This document shows, piece after piece, positions 8,303 to 19,951 of a stretch of DNA of 64,000 nt; the first letter of the stretch is position 1; each line of letters starts with the position of its first letter. The stretch covers positions 1 to 64,000 of the forward strand of contig CBESNA010000004.1 in the NCBI GenBank assembly GCA_965530755.1. The letters are read 5' to 3'. The position numbers and the translations under genes are program-made. The notes beneath the pieces were generated by a model. That model had not been told where the DNA came from. It saw only the letters and a program-made list of their open reading frames with translations, and did not search any database. The stretch is from SZUA-35 sp965530755 (lineage in GTDB: Bacteria; Actinomycetota; Acidimicrobiia; Acidimicrobiales; SZUA-35).

Positions 8303-9103
8303 TCAGGCATGGCCGGCGGCCGTCAGGAAGAGGTGATGCAAGGCCGGGCCGCCGAGTTCGTCATCGGTGATCGGCAATCGCAACTCGACGTCGGCCACTC
8401 CGGGTTCAGCCGGACGGATCGCGGCGCCGAGACCCGTCAGCTTTTCGAGCAGTTTGCGGTTGTCCCATCGGATGTCGGCGGTGAACGTGGTGATGCCGTG
8501 GGCCACGGCTTCGCGGACGAGGGACCGAAGCAGGACCGTGCCGATGCCTCGCCCCTGCATTTCGTCGATGACCACGACCGCTGCCTCGGCACGCGACGGT
8601 TCGTCGTGGTCCCGAACCCAACGCGCCACCCCGAGGCCTCTGTGGCTCGGATCGTCCCGCTCGTAGGCCGCGAGAGCGAAGCGCTGGTCGTAGTCGAGGT
8701 CGGTGAGGTAGGCGAGGTGGGCCTTGGACAGATGTTTCGGCGGCAGGAAAAAGCGCAACTGCTTCGAGGCCTCGGAGAGATGTTCGTACGCCTGTTGGAG
8801 TTCTGTCCGGTCGCCGCGCAGGAGGAGCCGGATGACCACGGCCGTGCCATCGCTGACCTCGACCTCGAGTGAGTGTGACCGGGCGGCCGATGTGGGCCGC
8901 GATTCGCACACGCCAGACTCCTCGCATCCGGTACAAGCAATCGAGTCAACGACTGACCACGGTTCGCGATCGCGATCCCAACATGTCCCGCACTGCTCGC
9001 AGACCGCCCGCACCCGTTCCTCGTCCCCGCTTCGCCAGAGTTCGTGGCCACCGCAGGCCGGACAGGGTCGGCCCTCGGATGGAGTCAGGAGGGACCGAGT
9101 CAC
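8303..9103 (-). CDS. GNAT acetyltransferase with N-terminal zinc ribbon
   Basis: The first ~65 residues hold Cys pairs (CPACGG, CEQCGTC, CTGC) that look like one or two zinc ribbons. The C-terminal ~165 residues are a GCN5-type acetyltransferase with the acetyl-CoA loop QGRGIG and a following helix. The family transfers acetyl groups to protein lysines or small molecules. The start is uncertain: GTG 9103 begins just before the first Cys pair and avoids the divergent glgB gene, while ATG 9277 would overlap glgB by 65 bases. It is separated from glgB by about 110 bases. Zinc-ribbon-plus-GNAT is an unusual pairing. Confidence 0.8.
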   Translation of the reverse strand: MTRSLLTPSEGRPCPACGGHELWRSGDEERVRAVCEQCGTCWDRDREPWSVVDSIACTGCEESGVCESRPTSAARSHSLEVEVSDGTAVVIRLLLRGDRTELQQAYEHLSEASKQLRFFLPPKHLSKAHLAYLTDLDYDQRFALAAYERDDPSHRGLGVARWVRDHDEPSRAEAAVVVIDEMQGRGIGTVLLRSLVREAVAHGITTFTADIRWDNRKLLEKLTGLGAAIRPAEPGVADVELRLPITDDELGGPALHHLFLTAAGHA

Positions 9104-9212
9104 GAGAGCGACGGTAGTTCGGTCAGACGGATTCGGTCGCTCAGACGACGAGGGCGTGCCCGGACTCGCCCGAGTAGTGTCGAGATCCAGTCGAGCAAGA
9201 GGGAGAACTCGG

Positions 9213-11064
<1,852 letters not shown>

Positions 11065-11081
<17 letters not shown>

Positions 11082-13179
11082 CGGCTTCGATTCGGTAGAC
11101 CCTGGCCTCGCCAGGCTCGAGATTCTCGATGCGGTGGAAGAAGCCGTTGTGCTCTACATGCTCGAGATCAATCGGTGCGACCAGGGTCGAGAACTCCGGA
11201 AACAGGGTCGTGCCGGCTTCGAGCGCCGGCAGCCCGAAGTAGCCGGACGGCCGCCCGAGGTCGTAGTTGACGACAAAGACGAAGGTCTCTTCGCCGCGAG
11301 CTGATGCGTCGAGCACCCACGCCGCCGTTCCCCGTAACCCGGTTGCGTCCGGCGGGATCAGCCACCTGGTCGTACGCTCGGCGACCAACGGCAGGATGCC
11401 TTCGGCGAAGACCTTCAGCGTCGTGAGCCTCCAGAAGAGCTCATCGTTCGAGCCCCACTGGTACACATCGCCGAAGCGGGCCTTCGACGGGTAGATGTTC
11501 GAATCTCCGGACTCCTCGAAGACGAAGAGCTTCGTGTACCGCTCGTTCTCGGCCGGTTCGGTCCGTCGGTCGCGGAGCTCGAAGCCGAGTCCGGTGTATG
11601 ACGGCATGTCGGGAAGGAAGAGGGCCGTGAACATCCGAGCCTCGTTTCCGTCGAGGTAGAACTCGTCGAACCGAGGGTCGTCCTTGTCCGCAGTCATCAC
11701 CGTGTAGGAGGGCGCCGTTCGCCTCGTGCCGAGATCGTCGAGGTAGCGGCGGAACACGCGGAGAAACTCGCGGCTCCCCACCGGCGTCGACTGGAGGTCG
11801 CCGAGCGTGGTGTCGGCCTGCGACGCTTCGAGGTGGTCCAACTCCTCGCCGTATTGGAAGACATCGCGCGCGGGAAGGAAGGACTCGGCGAAGTACCCGA
11901 ACCATGGAGTGCCAGACTCGGTGGCGATGTACTGCTTCACGGCACCGAGGATGTCGTAGTGACTGTCGATGGTGTCCGGAACGCCTGTCGGCCGCATCTG
12001 CACGTGGGACATGTCGCCCCGCATGAAATCGAAGGCACCGATGCGCTGCGCATCGGCATAGCGCCGGCAGACGTAGTCCCACACGTGGTGGCGTGGCCGA
12101 TCGAAGTCGAGCTCCCACACCGAACCCTCGGCCGCCTCGTAGAGGTGAAAGCGGGTGAGCGGTGAGAACACGCGGGACATGTGTTCCGGCTCCAGCATGA
12201 TGAAGTCCGGCCATTCCAGGCCTCCATCGTCGGTCACGACATGGTTGGGGTCCGGGTCGATCTGGATGCCACGATAGGGGACGCCCATCGTGGCCGGGAC
12301 CGGTTCGAGGCCAGCACTCTTGAGGTGGCGGAGAAGACTGACACGACGGTCGATTCGACCCTGCCGATCGGCAGGGTCGCCGAACAACGCCATGAGCCTG
12401 GTTGGCTCGTCGACTGCGAACAGGTCCGCAGTGTCGACCGCAGCGGGGACGATGGCCGACGGCTTCACCGAGACGGCCCCGAGATCGGCCGGGCCCATCG
12501 TCGCGTACCAATCGCGGACGACGTCGATGGCGGCACCGGTCACGGCATCGCCGACATCAACGATCTGGCGTCCCTCGATCCGCATCCACTCGAACAGCTC
12601 GGGATTGGCGAGGGTCGGTTCGGAGAACCGGTCCGTGTGCGGGATCACGTCCATGCCGATCGACTTGCCCATCACGTGGATCAGGTTGGCAATGGCCCGC
12701 AACTGTCGGTCGGGAGTGTCGAGGTACGAGGCGAGCTGGCTCATCTCGGTCGAAACGAACTCGGTGTTGAGGTTCCAGCTCGCGATCCCATAGAGGCTGC
12801 CGACCGCGCCCGGCTCCCAGATCGGGAGGAGATGGATCGAATCGACGAACGAGGGCAACGTCAGGGCGTACTTGACGACTCCCGTGTAGTCACCGACGGT
12901 CCGGACGTTGATGCCGGCCATGTTCGACCGACGCAACCACGAGGAATCCGCAGCCGCTGAGCGAGGGGATCGGATCTCTTCTACGAGCTCGCCAGGTTCC
13001 ACGGCGGGATCGGTTGCCTCTTCGGACAACGCCAGGTCCACCGCATTGCCGAACCGGCGCCGGAGCAGATCGAGCGTGTCTGGCCAGGTCAGACGGGCCG
13101 CATCCGACGGCCGAAGTCCGGCCGCGAACGAGGAGACTCCGCTCACATAGCCGGCTTCTCCCGGGACGGTCCTGCTCAT
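11065..13179 (-). CDS. alpha-amylase-clan (GH13-like) protein of unknown specificity
   Basis: This 704-residue protein resembles a glycoside hydrolase barrel. Region I appears as DVIPHTDR, region II as MRGDMSH (candidate nucleophile Asp), and region III as FAESF (candidate acid/base Glu). A C-terminal beta domain ends near EPGEARVYRIE. The spacing in region II differs by one residue from canonical GH13, so hydrolase, phosphorylase and transferase activities remain open. It starts at ATG 13179, inside an ATGA overlap with the kinase stop, so kinase and enzyme are made together. The setting beside glgB, a GH13 glucosidase and PEP synthase suggests alpha-glucan or glucoside metabolism. Confidence 0.72.
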
Positions 13180-13826
13180 CCTTCGCCGAGGACCTCTACG
13201 TCGTACTCCCGACTGATGATGATGTTCGCCCGGGAGCGGTGCTGGGAGATGATCTCGTGTTCGGTCGTGAGGACCTCCTCGATGAAGGGGTCGAACTCCT
13301 CGCGGCCACGCTTCATTCGATGTTCCATCGTCTCGAGGCGGTTCCGGTCGATGAAGACCCGGGTGTCGACGTGCTCGCACAGTGACGTGTAGACACCCTC
13401 GGCGATGACGACCTCGATTCCAGAGAACGAGGCGTCCGCTTCGGTGATGGAGTTGTCCGCGTAGTGCACCAGTGGTTTGACGATGGTGTCGTCGCCGGCC
13501 TGAGCTGCGCCGAGATGCGCGTCGAGAAGGTCGAGGCGAACCTCCGTGGTGCCGACCCAGGCGAAGTTTGCTCTGCGGGCCGCATCGTTGAACTTCGGTG
13601 GGAGGACGTAGTAATCGTCCTGTTGGAGAACGAAGGCCGGAATGCCTCGCTTCCCGAACTCCTCGAACAGGGCCTGACCGGTCTCGGACTTTCCGCTACC
13701 TGACTCGCCGGCAACGGTGATGGTGTAGCGACGACTGCTCGACACGACCCGACCTTCGATCGCATCGACGATCCTTTCGGCGGCCAATCGGTGCTCGTCG
13801 CCGACCAGAATGATGTCACCTTCCAT
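13176..13826 (-). CDS. P-loop kinase, uridine kinase-like
   Basis: This 216-residue protein has a clear Walker A motif (GESGSGKSE) near residues 41-49, a DDYY segment near 70 as in uridine kinase/phosphoribulokinase enzymes, and an Arg-rich lid region (RMKRGREEFDPF). It would phosphorylate a sugar, nucleoside or similar hydroxyl compound; the acceptor is not identifiable. The stop overlaps the start of the amylase-clan gene (ATGA). That coupling argues for a common pathway, such as phosphorylating a sugar released or made by the enzyme. Zeta-toxin-like kinases also carry this loop, but no toxin features are seen. Confidence 0.78.
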   Translation of the reverse strand: MEGDIILVGDEHRLAAERIVDAIEGRVVSSSRRYTITVAGESGSGKSETGQALFEEFGKRGIPAFVLQQDDYYVLPPKFNDAARRANFAWVGTTEVRLDLLDAHLGAAQAGDDTIVKPLVHYADNSITEADASFSGIEVVIAEGVYTSLCEHVDTRVFIDRNRLETMEHRMKRGREEFDPFIEEVLTTEHEIISQHRSRANIIISREYDVEVLGEG

Positions 13827-13892
13827 GGTGCGGCACCGTAGCTCCGGACGGGTATGCCCCGCTCGACGGTTGACCGCAGCCGGTGCCGCTTT

Positions 13893-14558
13893 TCAGGAGC
13901 GCATGAGGCGAGCGGACAGATGGTGCTGTAGAGGTAGCCCGACCGCCGCCATCGAGAGGTCGTAGCTGAGTTCGTCTTCGGTGACGACGACGCTCCGTTC
14001 GACCGCAGACACGTCCTTGGCGGTGGCCGTGGTCACGACCGACGTCGTCGCGAGCCGGATCGTCGTGCCGTCGACGAGACCCTCGTGCAGCTCGACGATG
14101 CCGCTCGGCTGCGCGACCACGAGTTCGACACGGTCGGTACCAACGGGGCGCAGGTAGCCGACCTCGGCATGGAGCGGGAGCCCGGTGTGCGCGTCCTTGG
14201 TTGCCTGGCGATACGAGATGAACGGCTTGCCGACGTGATCGAACCAGACCTGCTCCCGATACTCGAAGTCAGCGATCGTCGGATAATGGCCCGTGCCACC
14301 ACCGGCCCAGTGCCCGAGCAGGAAGGCGAGATGGCGGACATCGGGATGCAGCAATGGAGAAGCGGTCATGGCGCCATGGTTGCCGATGGGAGCCGGGGTG
14401 ACCCGTTCAATCGGCGTCGAGTTGGTTCCGAAGTCCGGCATCGGACCGCGAATCCGGTCCTTGGAGGCCAACAACGTGTTGCGAGCCTCGATGTACACCT
14501 CTCGGTCGGGCTCGAAGCTCTTCGTCACGTACTCGAGCGTGGTGCCGTTGGCCACCAC
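13893..14558 (-). CDS. nitrobindin-like / FABP-like beta-barrel protein
   Basis: From residue 64 (ATG 14369) the protein matches the nitrobindin/THAP4-like family: HPDVRHLAFLLGHW, then a G-rich turn leading to YPT, and a C-terminal HHLSARLMR. Family members bind heme b in a beta-barrel and isomerise peroxynitrite to nitrate. Residues 1-63 are an unusual extension. Its codons have strong G/C third positions, so it may be translated from GTG 14558, but the conserved domain alone would start at 14369. The frame is the same as that of the phosphoribosyltransferase just upstream, separated only by its stop codon at 14577. The start is unresolved. Confidence 0.78.
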   Translation of the reverse strand: MVANGTTLEYVTKSFEPDREVYIEARNTLLASKDRIRGPMPDFGTNSTPIERVTPAPIGNHGAMTASPLLHPDVRHLAFLLGHWAGGGTGHYPTIADFEYREQVWFDHVGKPFISYRQATKDAHTGLPLHAEVGYLRPVGTDRVELVVAQPSGIVELHEGLVDGTTIRLATTSVVTTATAKDVSAVERSVVVTEDELSYDLSMAAVGLPLQHHLSARLMRS

Positions 14559-14576
14559 CCGGTAGCGGGTCTCCGT

Positions 14577-15203
14577 TCAGCTTCGTGTCAGCAGGTCGAG
14601 GACTTCGTCATCGCTCACCTGCGAGAAGTCCTCGTAGGCCTGGCCGACGCCGACGAAATGGTCCGGCTGAACGAGGAAGACGACGTCGTCGACCCGTTCG
14701 GCGAAGCGTTCGACGGTTCCGGGAGAGATCACCGGCACGGCCAGCACGATGCGTCCGGCGCCCGCCTTCCGGACGACCTCGCACGCTGCCATCGATGTCG
14801 TTCCTATGGCGATGCCGTCGTCGACGACCACGACCGTTCGCCCAGTGAGATCGAGCCGATCACCTGCGCTGTGCAGGTGATCCGCGAGTCGCTTGATGAG
14901 CGCCCGCTCATGTCGTTCGATCGCCGCCAGATCGACTTCGGTGATGCGACCGTCTCGCATCACCTGCTCGTCGAGAACCTCGACGCCGTTCTCGCCGATC
15001 GCACCGAAGCCCACCTCGGGCTGACGAGGAACGCCGAGTTTGCGAACGATCACGACATCGAGGGGCGCTCCGAGCGCTCGAGCGACCTCGGCGGCAACGG
15101 GTACTCCACCCCGGGTCACGCCAACGACGACGGGGTTCTCTGCCGCGAGGTCATGCAGTTGGTCTCCCAGCCGTCGACCTGCTTCGGTCCGGTTCCTGAA
15201 CAT
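14577..15203 (-). CDS. phosphoribosyltransferase domain protein
   Basis: This 208-residue type I phosphoribosyltransferase fold has the PRPP-binding signature VVVVDDGIAIGTT at about residues 121-133 and the early GVTRGGVPVA loop. The exact substrate is unknown. Stand-alone copies of this subfamily are often found among stress and dormancy genes in Actinomycetota and may act on purines or have a regulatory role. Starting at ATG 15203, it lies 48 bases after the end of the GH13 glucosidase on the same strand. It is followed immediately by the nitrobindin-like gene, so the three may be co-transcribed. Confidence 0.88.
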   Translation of the reverse strand: MFRNRTEAGRRLGDQLHDLAAENPVVVGVTRGGVPVAAEVARALGAPLDVVIVRKLGVPRQPEVGFGAIGENGVEVLDEQVMRDGRITEVDLAAIERHERALIKRLADHLHSAGDRLDLTGRTVVVVDDGIAIGTTSMAACEVVRKAGAGRIVLAVPVISPGTVERFAERVDDVVFLVQPDHFVGVGQAYEDFSQVSDDEVLDLLTRS

Positions 15204-15251
15204 GCCATCAGGGTCAACCAGCTTCTCCGCCAGGCGAAGGGACCTATGTCC

Positions 15252-16847
15252 TCACGTCATCTGGAGGACCATCGCCTGATCGGGGGCCAGGTCAGGGGCC
15301 ACACCTCTGATGGGTGTAGGTGGAGCAGTGGACGCGAAGCTGTCGAAGATCACTCTCTGGCCGGCGGCGGCAGGAAACTCGACCGATCTTTCGCCGGCGT
15401 TGAGGACCACACAGATCGGGCCCCTCCGGAAACCCACCAGGTCAGCGTGAACGTCGGTGAGCCATGTCACGGTTCCACCTGCAGCGCCAATGTGGCGCCG
15501 TCTGACTCGGATCAGCTCCATGTGCCTGTCGAGCCAGCTGCCCGAGTGATCCCGTTGCCACGCCACTGTGTCCTCCGTCCGTCGTCCACCGACGGGAAGC
15601 CAGGTGTGATCGGCGGTCGAGAACCCGAAGGAAGCTCCCCGTTCGTCCCACGGCATGGGGGTCCGGCAGCCGTCGCGGCTCTCGGCCGCTGTGGCCCCGA
15701 CCGGGTCGAGTCGTTGCGACGGCTCGATGATGCCGTCCTCCAAACCGAGCTCTTGGCCCTGGTACAGGAAGGGGATACCCGGCAGCCACATCTGTGCCGT
15801 TGTGTAGGCGAGCGCTCGACGTCGGCCGATTTCTCCGCCGCCGAACCTGCTCACGGAGCGGGATTCGTCGAGCGTCGATGAGACCCACACGATGCAAGAT
15901 CGGTCGCCAACCGCTCTCAGCGGTTCGGCGAGCATGTGGCGTATGTCGTCGGCGTTCCAGCATCCGCGAGCGGCGGGCAGCCAGAACCCGGCATGAAGGC
16001 CATCGCCGGGCATCAACGCCGCAACCTCTCGACCAGTCGGCATGGACGTCTCACCAACGACGAAGGCACCGGCGGCATCACAGATGGCCCGCCATCGCCG
16101 GAACAGATCGTGGGACTCCGGCTGAGCGATGTCGTGAACATGGTCGAATGCTGCCCACTGCTCGTCTCGGGGAGAGTTCGTGCTCCAGGCATGGTGTTGC
16201 GGGTTCGAACGGAGGTCCTGGTCCTTGATCAGGCACTGCGCCGCGTCGATCCGGAATCCGTCGACGCCCCGATCGAGCCAGAAGTGGAGGATGTGATCGA
16301 ACGCGTCCACCACCGCGCCAGATCGCCAGTCGAGATCGGGCTGCTGAGGCAGGAAGAGGTGGAGAAAGTACTGGCCTCGGATGTCGTCGTAGGTCCATGC
16401 CGATCCTCCGAACTGACTGACCCAGTTGTTCGGTGGCCCGCCATCGACAGACGAATCTGCCCAGACGTACCGATCATCGGGCGATGGCGGTCGCGACCGC
16501 TCGGCCACGAACCATGGGTGTTGTTCGCTCGTGTGGTTCGGCACCACATCCATGATCAGACGAAGCCCGACTCCATGGACCGCTTCGACCAGTCTGTCGA
16601 AGGCAGGCATGCCCCCGTAGACCGGATCGACGGCAAGGAAGTCTGCGACGTCGTACCCACCATCGGCCAGGGGAGAGGGGTGGAACGGTGTGACCCAGAC
16701 GATGTCGATCCCGAGGTCGACCAGGTGATCGAGTCGACGACGCAGCCCGTCGAGATCTCCGACGCCGTCATCGTTGCTGTCCTGGAACGAGCGGAGATAG
16801 ACGCAATAGCCGACAGCGTCCTTCCAGAATGCAGTGCCCTCTCGCAT
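15252..16847 (-). CDS. GH13 alpha-glucosidase-like enzyme
   Basis: This 531-residue GH13 enzyme has the opening YLRSFQDSNDDGVGDL, region I DVVPNH (100-105), region II GFRIDA with nucleophile D201, and region III VVGETS with acid/base E266. This matches oligo-1,6-glucosidase, alpha-glucosidase and trehalose synthase relatives that act on short alpha-glucosides. Region IV reads STLDESR, where the usual His before the third Asp (D327) is Leu326; this could lower activity or change specificity. It is divergent from PEP synthase with 85 bases between them. Its place beside glgB supports a role in glucan or trehalose turnover. Confidence 0.88.
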   Translation of the reverse strand: MREGTAFWKDAVGYCVYLRSFQDSNDDGVGDLDGLRRRLDHLVDLGIDIVWVTPFHPSPLADGGYDVADFLAVDPVYGGMPAFDRLVEAVHGVGLRLIMDVVPNHTSEQHPWFVAERSRPPSPDDRYVWADSSVDGGPPNNWVSQFGGSAWTYDDIRGQYFLHLFLPQQPDLDWRSGAVVDAFDHILHFWLDRGVDGFRIDAAQCLIKDQDLRSNPQHHAWSTNSPRDEQWAAFDHVHDIAQPESHDLFRRWRAICDAAGAFVVGETSMPTGREVAALMPGDGLHAGFWLPAARGCWNADDIRHMLAEPLRAVGDRSCIVWVSSTLDESRSVSRFGGGEIGRRRALAYTTAQMWLPGIPFLYQGQELGLEDGIIEPSQRLDPVGATAAESRDGCRTPMPWDERGASFGFSTADHTWLPVGGRRTEDTVAWQRDHSGSWLDRHMELIRVRRRHIGAAGGTVTWLTDVHADLVGFRRGPICVVLNAGERSVEFPAAAGQRVIFDSFASTAPPTPIRGVAPDLAPDQAMVLQMT

Positions 16848-16932
16848 GGAGCGAAGTGTGGCCCGCAGCCTTCGTCCGAACCAGGGACGAATGTCCCGGG
16901 ACAGATCCCGCCGAGGTTTCTACGGTGGCCCC

Positions 16933-19371
16933 ATGAAGCGCATCGAATGGTTCGAAGACATCAGGATCGAGGACATAGCTTCAGTCGGGGGGAAGAACGC
17001 ATCCCTGGGTGAGATGTACCGGGAGCTGGCCGGACAGGGCGTCGCGGTGCCCAATGGCTTCGCCACGACGGCAGCTGCGTATCGCGAGTTCATCGACCAC
17101 AACGGTTTCGAAGCCCACATCGAAAGCCTGCTCGCAGGGTGGAAGCGATCAGACGTCGACGACCTGGCTGAGCGGACGGGAGCGATCCGATCACTCGTGC
17201 TGAGTGGCACGCTGCCCCCGACTCTCGTCGCCGCTGTGGGTGCCGCATACGAGCAACTGTCGTCCGCCGCCGACGCCGGGAGCCCGCTCGGCATCGAGGT
17301 GGCCGTCCGGTCGAGCGCAACGGCCGAGGACTTACCGGACGCGTCGTTCGCCGGCCAACAAGAGACGTTTCTCATGGTGCAGGGGATCGCAGAGGTCCTC
17401 GACGCGGTGCGGCGCTGCTACGCCAGCCTGTTCACGGCCCGAGCTGTGAGCTATCGCGAGGACATGGGGATCGATCAGTTCGACATCGCCCTCTCGGCCG
17501 GCATCCAGGCAATGGTTCGGGCCGATTCCGCATCGAGCGGCGTGATCTTCACACTCGACACCGACTCCGGCTTCGATGGGGTCGTCTACCTGACCTCCTC
17601 ATGGGGACTGGGCGAAAACATCGTCCAGGGCAGGGTCGTGCCCGACGGCTTCTTCGTCCACAAGGATCGATTGCGCAACGGGTTTCGACCCCTCGTGGGA
17701 CGCCATCTGGGGGCAAAGGAACTCACGATGTCATACGACCCGGTCGACGGTCGGCTCGTCAACCGCCCAACCCCGGTCGAGAAGCGGAACCGTTTCAGCC
17801 TGTCAGACGATGACGTCCTGCAGTTGGCGAGATGGTCCCTGGTCATCGAGGAGCACTACTCCGAGAAACGCGGTGAACCGACCCCAATGGACATCGAGTG
17901 GGCCAAGGACGGACGAACGGGAAAGCTGTTCATCGTTCAGGCGAGACCGGAAACCGTGCACAGTCAGCGGTCCGATGCAGTCGTGTCCCGGCACGATCGG
18001 TTGAGCGAGTCCGGTGAGATCCTGCTCGAAGGTCTCGCCGTCGGTGACCGGATCGCTGCCGGGACACTTCGGCACATCGCCGACCCGAAAGACATGAGTC
18101 AACTCGCCGATGGAGACATTCTCGTCACCGAGATCACCGACCCGGACTGGGAGCCCATTCTGAAGCGGGCGGCAGGGCTCGTGACACAGCGCGGAGGTCG
18201 AACCTCCCACGCGGCCATCGTTGCACGCGAGCTCGGGATCCCTGCCATCGTCGGCTGCGGCGAACCAGCGACCGGGTTGCCATTCGGGACTGACGCCACC
18301 GTTTCGTGCGCAGAGGGCGCCGTTGGACGGGTGTACCGAGGGCGCCTCGAATGGGAGACCGACGAGATCGACTTCGCCACGCTGCCCCCGATCCGCACCG
18401 AGATCATGGTGAACATCGGCGACCCGTCATCCGCATACACGCACGCGAGCCTTCCGACAGCGGGCATCGGTCTGGCGCGAATGGAGTTCGTCTTCGCCAG
18501 CCATGTGCGTGTCCACCCGTTGGCACTGACTCGGTACGACACGCTCGATCCTGTCACCCGGCGTGCGGTCGACGACGTCATCACCGGCTACGACGAACCC
18601 ACCGAGTATCTGGTGGACACGCTCGCACGTGGCATCGGGACACTCGCCGCTGCGTTCTGGCCCCGACCGGTGATTGCCCGGTTCAGCGACTTCAAGACCA
18701 ACGAGTATGCGGGCCTCGTCGGCGGCGCTGGTTTCGAACCGACCGAACCGAACCCGATGCTCGGCTGGCGGGGTGCATCCCGGTACTACCACCCCGACTA
18801 CCGAGATGGTTTCGAGCTGGAGGTGCAGGCAGTGCGCCGAGTCCGTGAGGAGTTCGGGCTCACCAATCTCAAGGTGATGATTCCCTTCTGCCGAACCCCA
18901 GAGGAGGGCCGGCGGGTCATCGACGTCATGGCGGAGTGCGGACTGGAGAGACCCACCGATCGGGCCGGGCGGGCGAGTACAGAGCCAGACGGACTCGAGA
19001 TCTACGTGATGGCGGAGCTCCCGTCGAACGTGCTCGAGGCGGAAGCGTTCGCCGAGATCTTCGATGGCTTCTCGATCGGGTCGAACGATCTGACGCAGCT
19101 CATCCTCGGCGTCGATCGCGATTCCGAATCCGTGGCCGGTCTGTTCGACGAGCAGAACGCTGCGGTGAAGCGGGCCTGTGCGATGGTGATCGCCACGGCC
19201 CGAACCCACGGCCGCAAGATCGGGATCTGTGGACAAGGCCCATCGGATCACCCGGACTTCGCTGCGTTTCTCGTCAGCGAGGGAATCGACTCGATCAGCG
19301 TCACTCCGGACGCGGTGGCCAGAACCATCGAGGCCGTGGCGGAGGCCGAGGCGTCCACCGACCGGAGATAG
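16933..19371 (+). CDS. ppsA: phosphoenolpyruvate synthase
   Basis: The enzyme converts pyruvate and ATP to PEP, AMP and phosphate, the entry to gluconeogenesis. In its 812 residues are an N-terminal ATP-grasp nucleotide domain (VGGKNASLGEM; RSSATAEDLPDASFAGQ), the phosphohistidine domain with H426 in TSHAAIVAREL, and the C-terminal TIM barrel with RFSDFKTNEY, GSNDLTQL and C766 in the ICGQGPSD motif. The start is ATG 16933; the longer frame begins inside the divergent glucosidase. It converges on the thioredoxin gene with a 43-base gap. Confidence 0.96.
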   Translation: MKRIEWFEDIRIEDIASVGGKNASLGEMYRELAGQGVAVPNGFATTAAAYREFIDHNGFEAHIESLLAGWKRSDVDDLAERTGAIRSLVLSGTLPPTLVAAVGAAYEQLSSAADAGSPLGIEVAVRSSATAEDLPDASFAGQQETFLMVQGIAEVLDAVRRCYASLFTARAVSYREDMGIDQFDIALSAGIQAMVRADSASSGVIFTLDTDSGFDGVVYLTSSWGLGENIVQGRVVPDGFFVHKDRLRNGFRPLVGRHLGAKELTMSYDPVDGRLVNRPTPVEKRNRFSLSDDDVLQLARWSLVIEEHYSEKRGEPTPMDIEWAKDGRTGKLFIVQARPETVHSQRSDAVVSRHDRLSESGEILLEGLAVGDRIAAGTLRHIADPKDMSQLADGDILVTEITDPDWEPILKRAAGLVTQRGGRTSHAAIVARELGIPAIVGCGEPATGLPFGTDATVSCAEGAVGRVYRGRLEWETDEIDFATLPPIRTEIMVNIGDPSSAYTHASLPTAGIGLARMEFVFASHVRVHPLALTRYDTLDPVTRRAVDDVITGYDEPTEYLVDTLARGIGTLAAAFWPRPVIARFSDFKTNEYAGLVGGAGFEPTEPNPMLGWRGASRYYHPDYRDGFELEVQAVRRVREEFGLTNLKVMIPFCRTPEEGRRVIDVMAECGLERPTDRAGRASTEPDGLEIYVMAELPSNVLEAEAFAEIFDGFSIGSNDLTQLILGVDRDSESVAGLFDEQNAAVKRACAMVIATARTHGRKIGICGQGPSDHPDFAAFLVSEGIDSISVTPDAVARTIEAVAEAEASTDRR

Positions 19372-19414
19372 CACTGCGAGTGCTTGCGGTCAGCGCCCGC
19401 TGAGCGCTGCGTCG

Positions 19415-19855
19415 TCAGCTGAGTGCAGTGTCGAGCCACTGACCGATCTTCGCTCCTGGCATGGCCCCGACCTGGCGGGCGATCTCCTTGCCCCCGTCGA
19501 ACAGCACCATCGTCGGAATTCCCTGCACTCGGAGACGAGCGGAGACCTCCGGTGCCAGATCGACGTTGACTTTCACGATCCGAAGCCGTCCGGCTCGTTC
19601 GACCGCGAGCCGTTCGAGGATCGGGGCGATCGTACGGCACGGTCCGCACCACGGAGCCCAGAGGTCGACGAGGGTCGGGAGGGGCGACTTGGCGATGACG
19701 GCGTCGAAGGCCCCGCCGGTCACGTTGGACAGCCACGGAAGGTCGGCATGGCACGTTCCGCACCTTGGCCGACCCTTCGCCGCATCGGGAACCCGGTTCG
19801 TTGCTCCACACGAGGGACAACGGACGTTTGTCGATCTTGTCTTCTTCGCAGACAC
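19415..19855 (-). CDS. trxC: thioredoxin 2 type, zinc-ribbon thioredoxin
   Basis: The 146-residue protein has an N-terminal zinc ribbon (CPSC and CGTC pairs) followed by a thioredoxin fold with the redox motif WCGPC and the cis-Pro loop GIPTMVLF. This is the TrxC layout, used in oxidative stress and disulfide reduction in the cytoplasm. I chose GTG 19855 because AAGGAG lies seven bases upstream; the frame can be extended to GTG 19873, but that would put the ribosome site inside the gene. It lies downstream of an SDR on the same strand, without overlap, and converges on ppsA. Confidence 0.92.
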   Translation of the reverse strand: MSAKKTRSTNVRCPSCGATNRVPDAAKGRPRCGTCHADLPWLSNVTGGAFDAVIAKSPLPTLVDLWAPWCGPCRTIAPILERLAVERAGRLRIVKVNVDLAPEVSARLRVQGIPTMVLFDGGKEIARQVGAMPGAKIGQWLDTALS

Positions 19856-19951
19856 GCGACGGCTCCTTTTCACGATCTTGGTCCCACAGTGGCACCGCCG
19901 TTCATCCGAAGCCAGGGACCGAGGTCACCAGTCCGGGGGCACGGGGCTTGG

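Noticed and set aside
14085..15881. A 598-codon plus-strand reading frame
   Set aside because: It is antisense to the nitrobindin-like, phosphoribosyltransferase and glucosidase genes, which have clear motifs. Long antisense frames are expected in GC-rich DNA.
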